Positions 6,546-15,065 of a stretch of DNA of 23,026 nt are shown here, in pieces. The stretch comes from Lachnospiraceae bacterium. GTDB lineage: Bacteria; Bacillota_A; Clostridia; Lachnospirales; Lachnospiraceae. Every line of letters starts with the position of its first letter. Positions within the stretch are counted from its first letter, which is position 1. The notes below the pieces were generated by a model. That model had not been told where the DNA came from, ran no database searches, and was given only the letters and a program-made list of their open reading frames with translations. The DNA lies in contig SFGN01000072.1 in the NCBI GenBank assembly GCA_004556565.1, positions 1 to 23,026 of the forward strand. The letters run 5' to 3'. The position numbers were made by a program, and so were the translations under genes.

Positions 6546-7433
6546 ATGGAATATGTTTCATTAAATAATGGTGTAAAAATGCCAATACTCGGATATGGTG
6601 TATATCAGGTAACAAAGGATGAATGTGAAAGATGCGTACTGGATGCGTTGAAGGTTGGATATCGGGCAATCGATACAGCACAGAGCTATTTTAATGAAGA
6701 AGAGGTTGGAAATGCCATTGCAAAATCAGGTATTCCGAGAGAAGAAATCTTCCTTACAACAAAGGTATGGATTGAACATTATGGATATGAAGAGGCAAAA
6801 AAGTCAGTACTTGAGTCCATGAGAAAATTAAAGACAGATTATCTGGATCTGGTATTACTTCATCAGCCATTTTCAGATGCTTATGGAGCTTACCATGCGT
6901 TGGAGGATCTGTATGATGAGGGGAAAATCAGAGCAATCGGAATTTCCAACTTCTATGTAGACAGAATGGTTGATTTCGCGTCTTTTAACCGCATCAAACC
7001 TATGGTGAATCAGGTGGAAACCCACATCTTCAATCAGCAGAAAGAGATGAAGGAATGGGCAGATAAATATGATATTCAGTTAGAAGCATGGGCTCCTTTT
7101 GGTGAGGGTAGAGGAGGCATATTTGCTAATCCTGTGATTGCTGAAATTGCTGAAAAATATCAAAAGACATCCGCTCAGGTTATGCTTCGCTGGCATATTC
7201 AGAGAGGAATTGTAGTGATTCCGAAATCAACTCATATTGAGAGAATGGAAGAAAATTTCAATGTATTTGATTTTACGCTTTCCGATGAGGATATGAATAC
7301 AATCGCAGATTTGGACAAGAAGGAAAGCTCTTTCTTCTCACATCAGGATCCGAATATGGTGGAATGGTTCGTGAAGATGGTTGAGGAAAGAAAAAAGAAT
7401 AATGACAGTTCAAAAGAAAAAAAGAACTGGTAA
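6546..7433 (+). CDS. Aldo/keto reductase, 2,5-diketogluconate-reductase type
   Basis: NAD(P)H-dependent carbonyl reductase of 295 aa with a TIM-barrel fold. The catalytic tetrad is intact: D43 and Y48 (IDTAQSYFNEE), K73 (TTKVW) and H106 (LLHQPF). The cofactor region IPKSTHIERMEEN near residues 220-235 is the usual phosphate-binding segment. Length and motif order match AKR5-like enzymes. AAGGAGG precedes the ATG. It probably reduces aldehydes or ketones made under redox or electrophile stress; the true substrate is unknown. The flavoprotein gene follows after 18 nt, so they are cotranscribed. Confidence 0.9.
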   Translation: MEYVSLNNGVKMPILGYGVYQVTKDECERCVLDALKVGYRAIDTAQSYFNEEEVGNAIAKSGIPREEIFLTTKVWIEHYGYEEAKKSVLESMRKLKTDYLDLVLLHQPFSDAYGAYHALEDLYDEGKIRAIGISNFYVDRMVDFASFNRIKPMVNQVETHIFNQQKEMKEWADKYDIQLEAWAPFGEGRGGIFANPVIAEIAEKYQKTSAQVMLRWHIQRGIVVIPKSTHIERMEENFNVFDFTLSDEDMNTIADLDKKESSFFSHQDPNMVEWFVKMVEERKKNNDSSKEKKNW

Positions 7434-7451
7434 AAGACGAGAGGAAAAACG

Positions 7452-8084
7452 ATGAAAGTATTACTTGTTAATGGCAGTCCGCACAAAAATGGTTGTACAT
7501 ATACGGCACTTTGTGAAGTGTCCAGTGCATTAAACGAAAATGGCATAGGTACAGATATCTTCTGGATTGGGAACAAGCCGATTTCAGGATGTATTGCCTG
7601 CAGGCAGTGCCGGGAAAAAAATAAATGTGTATTGGATGATATTGTGAATGAATTCCTGGAAATAGCCGGGGATTATGACGGTTTTGTATTTGGAACTCCG
7701 GTACACTGGGGTGGCGCAGGCGGTGCTATCACATCATTTATGGACAGAGTATTTTATGCTGATTTAAATGGAGGTGGAGACAGATTCCGGCTGAAACCTG
7801 CAGCCGCCGTAATCTCAGCAAGAAGAGCCGGAACAACAGCCACATGGGATCAGGTAAATAAATATTTTGGTCTTATGCAGATGCCAATTATTTCATCCAG
7901 ATACTGGAATATGGTACATGGAACGAATCCCGATGAAGTAAAACAGGATCTCGAAGGAATGCAGGTTATGCAGATTCTTGGAAACAATATGGCATACTTC
8001 ATTAACTGTAAGAATGTTGCCACAAAAATGGGAATTGAAATGCCGAAGGCACCAGATTTTGTATTTACGAACTTTATCAGATAA
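7452..8084 (+). CDS. NADPH-dependent FMN reductase with Fe-S Cys motif
   Basis: Flavodoxin-fold protein of 210 aa. The FMN-binding loop is GSPHKNGCT (8-16). A compact cysteine motif CX2CX2CX5C follows (C47, C50, C53, C59), like the [4Fe-4S] site of archaeal and clostridial iron-sulfur flavoproteins. FGTPVHWGGAGG near residues 80-91 is the second flavin loop. The likely activity is electron transfer between NAD(P)H or ferredoxin and small acceptors. Many related proteins carry a similar Cys cluster, so cluster binding needs testing. GAGAGG lies upstream of the ATG. Confidence 0.85.
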   Translation: MKVLLVNGSPHKNGCTYTALCEVSSALNENGIGTDIFWIGNKPISGCIACRQCREKNKCVLDDIVNEFLEIAGDYDGFVFGTPVHWGGAGGAITSFMDRVFYADLNGGGDRFRLKPAAAVISARRAGTTATWDQVNKYFGLMQMPIISSRYWNMVHGTNPDEVKQDLEGMQVMQILGNNMAYFINCKNVATKMGIEMPKAPDFVFTNFIR

Positions 8085-8130
8085 AAACTTGTATATAAAT
8101 TATTTTGCATGACGAGAGGTAATCAATAAT

Positions 8131-8802
8131 ATGAAATCAAAGAAATTAGCAGCATTGTTCTTAACATTTATCATGGCAATTGGTCTGATGACAGGGTGCG
8201 GATTAAGAAATGAAAAACAGTCTGCTTCTAACAATGATAATCAGACATCAAGCGCAAATGAAACAGAGACAGATTCCGAAAATGCTACAGACACAACAGA
8301 AAATACATCAACAGGAAATGGAAAAACATTAGTCGTATATTATTCAGCTACAGGCAATACAAAAGATGTTGCTGAGAAAATTGCAAAGATTACAGATGGC
8401 AATCTTTTTGAGATAGAACCGATAGAGCCATATACAGATGATGATCTTGACTGGACAAATGATGACAGCCGGGTATCAAGAGAACATGATGATGAGAGCT
8501 TAAGAGATGTGGAGCTTGTATCTACATATGTTGAAAACTGGGATTCTTATGATATCGTATATATTGGTTATCCCATCTGGTGGGGGATAGCAGCATGGCC
8601 AGTAGATAATTTTGTAAAAGATAATGATTTCACAGGAAAAACAGTAATTCCGTTCTGTACAGCAGCTTCATCAGGAATCGGTGACAGCGGTAATCTCCTG
8701 AAAGAGATGGCTGGTACTGGTGAGTGGCAGGATGGAGAGAGATTCCGTGGTGGAGCATCTGAATCAGATATCAGTTCATGGATAGACAGTCTTGGGTTAT
8801 AA
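8131..8802 (+). CDS. Lipoprotein-anchored flavodoxin
   Basis: Flavodoxin-like protein of 223 aa with a signal peptide and lipobox LMTGC (lipidated C23). A Ser/Thr/Asn/Glu-rich linker to about residue 63 leads to a flavodoxin domain: VVYYSATGNTKD binds FMN phosphate, IGYPIWWGIAAWP forms the aromatic loop over the isoalloxazine, and TAASSGIGDSG the third loop. Flavodoxins are normally cytosolic, so an outward-facing lipoprotein is notable and suggests a role in extracytoplasmic redox chemistry, perhaps with the DUF4405 membrane protein. GAGAGG lies upstream of the start and a terminator-like hairpin follows. Confidence 0.87.
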   Translation: MKSKKLAALFLTFIMAIGLMTGCGLRNEKQSASNNDNQTSSANETETDSENATDTTENTSTGNGKTLVVYYSATGNTKDVAEKIAKITDGNLFEIEPIEPYTDDDLDWTNDDSRVSREHDDESLRDVELVSTYVENWDSYDIVYIGYPIWWGIAAWPVDNFVKDNDFTGKTVIPFCTAASSGIGDSGNLLKEMAGTGEWQDGERFRGGASESDISSWIDSLGL

Positions 8803-8843
8803 AATAAATCATAGTCATTAGGATTAGACTGATTAACAATAAT

Positions 8844-8870
8844 AGGGACTTCAATACGAGGTCTCTTTTA
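8844..8870 (+). terminator. Weak intrinsic terminator after lipoprotein flavodoxin
   Basis: AGGGACTT (8844-8851) pairs with AGGTCTCT (8859-8866) as an 8-bp stem including two G-U pairs, followed by TTTT. It lies between two co-directional genes and may only attenuate. Confidence 0.5.
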
Positions 8871-8893
8871 ATGATGATAAGGAAGAAGTGAAC

Positions 8894-9895
8894 ATGAATA
8901 AAAGAGTTTTAGGAAAAGATTTAGAAGTATCAGAAATCGGATTAGGATGTATGGGAATGAGCCATGCATATGGAACAGTTTCAACACAAAAGGAAGCAGA
9001 GGAACTGATCGCAAAAGCAATAGATGAAGGCTGTACGTTTTTTGATACGGCAGAGGTATATGGAACAGCAGAAGATCCGCATCATAATGAAAAACTGCTG
9101 GGAGAGGTGTTAAGACCGTACAGAAACAAAATTGTACTGGCATCAAAGTGTGGCATTCGTTTTGATGAGATCGCAACAACCGTAAATAAACCATTGATTC
9201 CTGATGGACGACCGGAGACAATTAAAGCATCCATTGATGGTTCTTTACAGCGACTTCGTACAGATCATCTGGATTTATATTACATTCATCGGATTGACCA
9301 GACGGTACCAATTGAAGAAACAGCGGGAGCGATGAAAGAATTAATGGAGCAGGGGAAAATCACACATTGGGGGTTATCTGAGGCTAGTGAGGAGACCATC
9401 CGCCGTGCACACAGCATATGTCCTGTAACGGCTATCCAGAACAGATATTCCATGATGTACAGAGATTATGAGAAACTGTTTCCTGTGCTCGAAGAACTAA
9501 AGATTGGATTTGTCGCATTTTCACCTCTTGCAAATGGCTTGCTGACAGCGGACTATCATTCACATGCGGAATTTGAAAGACCTGGAGATTATCGAAGTGC
9601 AATGCCGCAGTTTACGGAAGAGGGCTTGAAAGAAAATGAGAAGTTCCTGCTTTGGATGAAGCAATTAGCAGAAGAAAAGAATGCCACACCGGCGCAGATT
9701 TCTCTTGCATGGATGAGTGCAAAGAAGCCATATATTGTGCCAATTCCGGGAACAAGAAAGGTTGACAGACTGGAAGAAAATATGAAAGCATCTGAGATAA
9801 AACTGACCCAGGATGAAGTAAAATCCATAGATGAGATGCTTGGTTATATTCCAATGTCTCAGGTGTTTGGAGGATCAAAAATACAAAAGAAATAA
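8894..9895 (+). CDS. Aldo/keto reductase, AKR11/13-like
   Basis: NADPH-dependent aldo/keto reductase of 333 aa. Tetrad residues are D51 and Y56 (FFDTAEVYG), K85 (ASKCGI) and H132 (YYIHRID); the cofactor segment IPGTRKVDRLEEN lies near residues 284-296. It differs in length and loops from the reductase at 6546 and matches the YajO/YhdN-type group. The start at 8894 is favoured because AAGGA lies 10 nt upstream; a GTG at 8888 is too close to it. It probably detoxifies reactive carbonyls with its neighbours; the substrate is unknown. Confidence 0.9.
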   Translation: MNKRVLGKDLEVSEIGLGCMGMSHAYGTVSTQKEAEELIAKAIDEGCTFFDTAEVYGTAEDPHHNEKLLGEVLRPYRNKIVLASKCGIRFDEIATTVNKPLIPDGRPETIKASIDGSLQRLRTDHLDLYYIHRIDQTVPIEETAGAMKELMEQGKITHWGLSEASEETIRRAHSICPVTAIQNRYSMMYRDYEKLFPVLEELKIGFVAFSPLANGLLTADYHSHAEFERPGDYRSAMPQFTEEGLKENEKFLLWMKQLAEEKNATPAQISLAWMSAKKPYIVPIPGTRKVDRLEENMKASEIKLTQDEVKSIDEMLGYIPMSQVFGGSKIQKK

Positions 9896-9925
9896 GAAAA
9901 GTAGCTGAAGAAAACAGGAAAAAAG

Positions 9926-11358
9926 TTGGCGATAGAAATGAAAAAAGCAAAAATAGATATGATTCATGGTTCTATTTGGAATAAATTGATACAATTTGCT
10001 TTACCGGTAGCTGCTACAGGAATTTTAGAGCAGCTTTTCAATGCATCAGATATTGCTATTGTTGGTAATTTTGCGGGTGATGCTAAAACAATTGCAGTTG
10101 CAGCTGTTGGTGCAAATACACCGGTTATAGGTCTGATATTGAATCTGTTTATAGGAATTGCATTGGGAGCAAATGTGGTAGTAGCGAATGCGATAGGAAA
10201 GAAAGATGAAAAAATGATTCACAAAGCTGTTCACACTTCAGTTATTATGTCAATTGTAGGAGGATTCATTGTTTTACTGTCAGGTGAATTGTTTATAGGG
10301 AATTTGATGCAACTGCTTCAGATTCCTGATGAAGTGCTTCCTTATGCCGTGTTATATATTAGGATATATTTGCTGGGGATGCCGGTGATTTTACTTTATA
10401 ATTTTGAAGCAGCTATTTTTCGAAGCATTGGAGAAACTAAAATTTCATTACCCGATTACAAGTATTAGCCTTTTCAGGAATTATAAATGTTGTGTTGAAT
10501 TTATTTTTTGTTATTGTATTAAAAATGACAGTAAATGGAGTGGCAACAGCAACAGTTGTATCTAATTTTCTCAGTGCATTGCTATTATTTGTAAAACTGG
10601 TGAAAAGCAAACAGAATATATGTATAAGAAAAGAAGAGTTTCGGTTTGACAGGAAAGTTTTTCTGAGAATCATGCAAATTGGTTTACCATCAGGTATACA
10701 GTCGGCAGTTTTCGGTGCGGCTAATATTGTGATTCAGTCTGCTATCAATAGTCTTGGGACAATTGTAATGGCTGCATCAAGTGCTGCATTCAATATAGAG
10801 GTATGCGTTTATGATATTATGAATTCATTCAGTCAGGCATGCACTACATTTGTGGGACAAAATTATGGTGCAGGAAATCTGAAACACTGTAAGAAAATAC
10901 TTCTATTATGTATTCTTGAAGATGCAGTTGCGACCGCATCCATGATTATAATAGTTTTGTTTTTTGGAAAAAATTTATTAAGAATATTCAGCACTGATTC
11001 CCAGGTAATTAATACAGGGTATATAAGACTTCTAATGATCTTTGCAGCATATACATTCAGCATGTTATACGAGAATATGTCAGGTTATTTACGGGGATTT
11101 GGAATTTCATTCATGCCTGCATTATTTACAGTTATTGGTATATGTGGTGTTAGATTGTTATGGATGGCTACTGTATTTCCGAAAAGTAAAACATTTAAAA
11201 AAATTATGATGGCATATCCTCTTAGCCTTTCATTTACAGCAGTATTGATATTTATTTTATTAATCATGTTTAGACCGTCAAACCGTTTTGCAAAAACAAT
11301 GAATAATAAAAAGAAAGAAAAAATTGTGATACAGAAACGAGAGAAAGGAGATGAGTGA
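9926..11358 (+). pseudogene. MATE-family efflux transporter, frameshifted
   Basis: Two adjacent reading frames (9926-10468 and about 10460-11358) together make one MATE multidrug/Na+ antiporter of normal size, about 475 aa and twelve membrane helices. The first part has the N-terminal signature (GSIWNKLIQFALPVAATGILEQLFNASD, quoted here only in part: LPVAATGILEQLFNASD) and ends shortly after RSIGETK. The second begins with the expected continuation LQVLAFSGIINVVLNLFF. Removing 8 nt at 10447-10454, flanked by ATTAC repeats, restores GETKISLQVLAFSG in frame with family-typical spacing. The most likely state is a recently inactivated gene; sequencing error is possible. The start may be TTG at 9926 (AGGA 6 nt upstream) or ATG at 9938. 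Confidence 0.8.
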
Positions 11359-11360
11359 CA

Positions 11361-11864
11361 ATGAAGAAAATGTTAATTGTATACTATTCCTGGTCAAATG
11401 GGAATACGAAAAGAATTGCAGAACAGCTTGCTAATGAAACAGGTGCAGATATTGCAAGAATCGAGACAACAGAGCCATATAAAGGCACTCATGAAGATGT
11501 TGTGAATCAGGGGAAAAGAGAGGTAGAGGCAGGTTTTATGCCACGGATAAATTCGTTATCTGTAAATCTTGCGGATTATGAAGTGATTGCTATAGGAACA
11601 CCAACATGGTGGTACACGATGGCTCCTGCTGTGCTTACATTTTTAACAGAAAATGATTTTTCGGGCAAAACAATTATTCCATTTATGACAAATGGTGGAT
11701 GGCCGGGACATGTAATAAAAGATATGAAGGAAAATTGCAAAAACGCTAAGTTTATGCGTGAAATGCAGATACAGTTTGATTCCATGGGAAAAGACCATCT
11801 GGAAACACCGGAGTCCGCTATTACAGAGTGGATAGAACAGATAAAGGAAGATATACACAAATAA
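11361..11864 (+). CDS. Flavodoxin (cytosolic)
   Basis: Flavodoxin of 167 aa without a signal peptide. FMN loops are VYYSWSNGNTKR near residues 7-18, IGTPTWWYTMAP in the middle and TNGGWPGH near 110-117. It probably carries electrons to reductases of the cluster or replaces ferredoxin. The ATG at 11361 is preferred over GTG at 11355 because AAAGGAG ends 10 nt before it. The start follows the MATE stop by 2 nt, suggesting former translational coupling. A degenerate copy of the AACCTAAAGGTTAA motif abuts the stop codon. Confidence 0.9.
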   Translation: MKKMLIVYYSWSNGNTKRIAEQLANETGADIARIETTEPYKGTHEDVVNQGKREVEAGFMPRINSLSVNLADYEVIAIGTPTWWYTMAPAVLTFLTENDFSGKTIIPFMTNGGWPGHVIKDMKENCKNAKFMREMQIQFDSMGKDHLETPESAITEWIEQIKEDIHK

Positions 11865-11948
11865 CCATAAGGTTAACGCTGAAAAGTATGCAGAAATGGT
11901 ACCATCAGTAGACGAGTAAAAGTAAAAAACGAAAAAGGAGATAAGACA

Positions 11949-12503
11949 ATGAGAAAGAATTTTGGAGCAAAACCATTTTTATATCCACAGCCGGTTATGA
12001 TTCTTGGAACATATGATGAAAACGGCAAGGCAAATGCGATGAATGCAGCATGGGGCGGAATTGTAGGTGCAAATGAGATTATTGTCGATTTATCTGCTCA
12101 TAAGACAACGGATAATATTGTAAAAAACAAGGCTTTTACAGTAGGAGTAGCAGACCTTGAACATCTGGTTGCCTGTGATTATGTGGGAATTGTATCTGCC
12201 AATAATGTAGAAAATAAGATGCAAAAAGCCGGTTTTACTACAACAAAGAGTGAATTTGTAAATGCACCTATTATCAATGAGCTTCCATTGACTCTTGAAT
12301 GTGAGCTTATAAAAGTGATTGATGGCAGCAAGTATATTGCAGAAATCAAAAATGTAAGTGTAGATGAGAGATATCTCGGAGATGACGGAGAACTTGATCT
12401 TGATAAATTTACACCTATCACATATGATCCGATACACCACGGATATTACAGACTGGGTGAACGTGTAGGAAATGCTTTTAAAGATGGGGCACGGCTGAAA
12501 TAA
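11949..12503 (+). CDS. Flavin-reductase-fold (flavoredoxin-like) protein
   Basis: Protein of 184 aa of the flavin reductase-like FMN-binding split-barrel family. The pattern PVMILGTYDENGKANAMNAAWGG near the N-terminus (quoted in part: GKANAMNAAWGG) is the usual flavin-contact region, followed by DNIVKNKAFTVGV and the C-terminal HHGYYRLGERVGNAF. Members bind FMN and move electrons or reduce free flavin. AAAAAGGAGAT precedes the ATG. It is the last gene of the LysR-headed cluster; a GC-rich hairpin and an IS256 element follow. Confidence 0.87.
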   Translation: MRKNFGAKPFLYPQPVMILGTYDENGKANAMNAAWGGIVGANEIIVDLSAHKTTDNIVKNKAFTVGVADLEHLVACDYVGIVSANNVENKMQKAGFTTTKSEFVNAPIINELPLTLECELIKVIDGSKYIAEIKNVSVDERYLGDDGELDLDKFTPITYDPIHHGYYRLGERVGNAFKDGARLK

Positions 12504-12543
12504 AAGCTTTCTCCTAAAAGTGGGCAAGTAACAGAAAGCAGCG

Positions 12544-12561
12544 GCGGGCAATCGTGCCCGC
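12544..12561. other. GC-rich hairpin after flavin reductase gene
   Basis: GCGGGCA-ATCG-TGCCCGC, a perfect 7-bp stem with a tetraloop, about 40 bp after the stop codon. There is no T-run, so its terminator function is uncertain. No gene is seen between 12504 and 12607. Confidence 0.5.
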
Positions 12562-12653
12562 TGTAAAATATGCTTATTGATTTTTGGAAGCCAGGATTCC
12601 CCTTGCCGAGACTGTGAGAAAAAGTCTGTAAATAAGATTCTTCTATGATATGC

Positions 12654-12690
12654 AAGGGTGGCAAGCCTGAAAATCAGGCTTCTCACCCTT
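12654..12690. terminator. Hairpin at the IS left end
   Basis: AAGGGTG (12654-12660) pairs with CACCCTT (12684-12690), and AAGCCTGA (12663-12670) with TCAGGCTT (12674-12681) around an AAA loop. GTTTTATATA follows on the plus strand. It lies just past the transposase stop, so it may end transposase transcription and insulate the IS from outside transcripts. In the copy at 22850 one base of the outer stem is changed. Confidence 0.6.
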
Positions 12691-12693
12691 GTT

Positions 12694-14001
12694 TTATATA
12701 TAACAGTTGTTGAATGGCATGTCAAGAGCAGGCGGTTTTCCGCCCGTCTTATTCGCCTGTTTATTCGTTACTCTGGGAGGCGTCATAATACTCAGTTCAC
12801 CATACACCTGTGCCCAGTTGCGGATCGTACTGGTCCATTTCTTCGTAGCTTCAAATGTGGCAAGATACAGTGCCTTTAATAGAGCTGTATCGCTTGGAAA
12901 TACGCTTCTCTGGCGATTCAGTTTCCGGTAGGTAGAATTCAGGGATTCAATAGCATTTGTAGTATAAATCACCGTTCTGACCGTCGTTGAAAATTTAAAG
13001 ATCGGCGAGATTGCGTCCCAGTTATCCTTCCAGCGCTTCATGGAATTCGGATATTTCGGTGTCCATTTTTCTGTTACACGCTCTAAGGCTGCCAGAGCTT
13101 TCTTTTCATCTGTGGCCTGATAAATGGTTTTCAGATCCGTAGCGAAGGCTTTTCTGTCTTTATCCGGGACATATTTCAACGTGTTTCTTACCTGGTGTAC
13201 AATACAGCGCTGGTATTCCGTCTTTGGAAAAGCTGCTGCGATCGCTTCTTTGATTCCGGTTAAACCATCGGCACAGATGATTAATACATCTTTGACACCA
13301 CGATTTTTCAGTTCATTCATAATGGAAAGCCAGTATTTTGCGCTTTCGTTATCGCCAACACTGATGGTTAAAACTTCTTTTTTTCCTTCCGTGTTGATTC
13401 CCAGAATCACGTAAGCAGCAAGTTTTCGGATCACGCCATTATCCCTTACAGAATAATGGATTGCATCAATGTAGAGAATGGGATAGACCTCGTCCAGTGG
13501 CCGGTTCTGCCAGTCTTCGATCTGTGGCAGGATCTTATCAGTCACATCAGAAATAAAGCTTTCAGAAGTTTCAAAGCCATAAATATCTTCGATGGTTTCG
13601 GAAATCTGCCGGGTAGTCATTCCTTTGGCATACATGGAAATGATCTTCTGATCAATATCGGAAATATCTTTCTGACGTTTTTTCACAACCTGTGGTTCAA
13701 ACGTTGATTTGCGATCCTGTGGCACTTCGATTTCCATCGAGCCATACCGGCTGTTGACCTGTTTCCGCTTATAACCATTGCGATAATCATCATTATCTGA
13801 GCGTTCGGATTTTTCGTAACCAAGATGATCATCCATTTCAGCTTCCATCATTTCCTTAATGGTGCCGCCTAAAAGATCCTTGAGCGCATCCTGAATGTCT
13901 TCTGCAGACTGGATATCGTACTCTTCCAGGAGCTGATGGATGATGTTTCGTTTTCCTTCTGTCATTTGTACACGATGTACAGGTTTCTTTTGTCTTGCCA
14001 T
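12694..14001 (-). CDS. IS256-family (Mutator-type) transposase
   Basis: DDE transposase of 435 aa. Catalytic residues are visible as D179 (YIDAIHYSVRDNG), D245 (ICADGLTGI) and E352 (TTNAIESLN). RCIVHQVRNT near 265-274 is the Mutator/IS256 signature, and the N-terminus carries the usual DNA-binding helices with MEAEMDDHLGY. TAGGAGGGCC lies upstream of the ATG. The frame is intact, so the element may be active. A second copy of the same gene begins to appear at the right window edge. Confidence 0.95.
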   Translation of the reverse strand: MARQKKPVHRVQMTEGKRNIIHQLLEEYDIQSAEDIQDALKDLLGGTIKEMMEAEMDDHLGYEKSERSDNDDYRNGYKRKQVNSRYGSMEIEVPQDRKSTFEPQVVKKRQKDISDIDQKIISMYAKGMTTRQISETIEDIYGFETSESFISDVTDKILPQIEDWQNRPLDEVYPILYIDAIHYSVRDNGVIRKLAAYVILGINTEGKKEVLTISVGDNESAKYWLSIMNELKNRGVKDVLIICADGLTGIKEAIAAAFPKTEYQRCIVHQVRNTLKYVPDKDRKAFATDLKTIYQATDEKKALAALERVTEKWTPKYPNSMKRWKDNWDAISPIFKFSTTVRTVIYTTNAIESLNSTYRKLNRQRSVFPSDTALLKALYLATFEATKKWTSTIRNWAQVYGELSIMTPPRVTNKQANKTGGKPPALDMPFNNCYI

Positions 14002-14142
14002 AATAAAAGGCCCTCCTAATGATATTTATTGTATCATAGAAGAACCTTATAAACATTATTTTACAGAAAAAGTTTCATACTCTCGACAATGAGCTGGATG
14101 CTCAAAAATGTCTGATTCACATACCGGGATTTTTTATTCATA

Positions 14143-14874
14143 TTACATATCAATCTTACTGAGTGCTGCTTCATCAGCTACAATCGTAACATCATTATGT
14201 AACTGAAGAATAGAAGCAGGAACTTTCGGAGTAATTGGTCCGTATAAGACCTCTTTTAAGATATCCGCCTTATCTTCTCCGCTTACAACAACCAGAATTT
14301 TCTTGGCCTGCATGATATTCTTGATTCCCATTGTATAAGCCTGTCTCGGAACATCATCTTCAGATTCGAAGAAACGCTTATTGGCTTCAATTGTACTTTC
14401 TGTCAGATCTACGCAGTGTGTCTCTTTCTCAAAAGCGGCACCTGGTTCGTTGAATCCGATATGTCCGTTGTGTCCAAGACCGAGAAGCTGGAGGTCTACA
14501 CCGCCCTGCTTACGGATGACTGCATTATAATCGTTGCAGGCTTTCGCGGAATCTGCTTCCAGTCCGTCCGGAACGAAAGTACGGGTTTTGTCGATGTTTA
14601 CATGATCAAAGAGATTGGTATTCATGAAATATCTGTAGCTCTGATCATTTTCAGGACTGAGTCCTTTGTATTCATCGAGGTTTACACTTGTAACCTGGGA
14701 AAAATCAAGATCCCCTTTCTTATACCATTCGATCAGCTGTTTATATGTACCGACCGGTGAAGATCCGGTTGCAAGTCCAAGTACACAGTTTGGCTTCATA
14801 ATAATCTGTGCAGAAATGATGTTTGCGGCCTTACGGCTCATATCCTGATAGTCTTTTGCTTTATAAATTACCAT
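14143..14874 (-). CDS. nagB: Glucosamine-6-phosphate deaminase
   Basis: Converts glucosamine-6-phosphate to fructose-6-phosphate and ammonia, the last step of sialic-acid and GlcNAc breakdown. The protein has 243 aa, the usual length of Firmicute NagB lacking the allosteric tail of the E. coli enzyme. The phosphate loop GLATGSSPVGTY is at 33-44, catalytic D67 in NLDEYKGL, and GLGHNGHIGFNEPG at 132-145 holds H138 and E143; Asn136 stands where E. coli has Asp, as is common in Bacillus-type enzymes. AAGGAGAG precedes the ATG. It is divergent from the nanE operon and shares its control region. Confidence 0.95.
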   Translation of the reverse strand: MVIYKAKDYQDMSRKAANIISAQIIMKPNCVLGLATGSSPVGTYKQLIEWYKKGDLDFSQVTSVNLDEYKGLSPENDQSYRYFMNTNLFDHVNIDKTRTFVPDGLEADSAKACNDYNAVIRKQGGVDLQLLGLGHNGHIGFNEPGAAFEKETHCVDLTESTIEANKRFFESEDDVPRQAYTMGIKNIMQAKKILVVVSGEDKADILKEVLYGPITPKVPASILQLHNDVTIVADEAALSKIDM

Positions 14875-14919
14875 AATAAAATCTCTCCTTATTCTATTGT
14901 TTTTTTGTTTCTGAATATT

Positions 14920-14947
14920 AGTATATACATTATAAATGAATTTTCAA
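14920..14947 (-). promoter_or_regulatory. nagB promoter
   Basis: On the minus strand TTGAAA (14942-14947) and TATACT (14920-14925) are separated by 16 bp, giving a predicted transcript start near 14913 and a leader of about 40 nt. Confidence 0.7.
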
Positions 14948-14963
14948 GTAAAATAGCATAAAC

Positions 14964-14977
14964 TGAAACTACTTTCA
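14964..14977. promoter_or_regulatory. Operator dyad TGAAA-N4-TTTCA (nagB side)
   Basis: TGAAACTACTTTCA is a perfect 5-4-5 inverted repeat, 16 bp upstream of the nagB -35 box. It could bind the RpiR regulator encoded in the cluster, or CcpA, whose cre sites have the same outline but normally a central CG that is absent here. Confidence 0.6.
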
Positions 14978-15065
14978 AAAGTGGAAAGAAATTGCCTGGA
15001 ATTGTGCATATTGCATAAAAAACGGATTTTAAAATAGGCAAAACAGAGAGAAGTATTGAAAAGGA

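Larger units (their letters stand above)
12608..14084 (-). mobile_element. IS256-family insertion sequence, complete copy
   Basis: About 1.48 kb with one transposase gene on the minus strand. The ends are imperfect inverted repeats: left GAGACTGTGAGAAAAAGTCT from 12608; right, read inward, GAGAGTATGAAACTTTTTCT ending at 14084. A nearly exact inner pair (12634-12650 with 14032-14048, 16 of 17 identical) extends them. The left end was placed by comparison with the second copy at 22850. The flanks CCCTTGCC and GACAATGA do not match, so no 8-bp target duplication is visible. Confidence 0.85.

Noticed and set aside
12090..12725. 211-aa minus-strand frame over flavin reductase and the IS end
   Set aside because: It overlaps a clear gene and an IS boundary, and its composition is Cys/Phe/Ile-rich shadow type.
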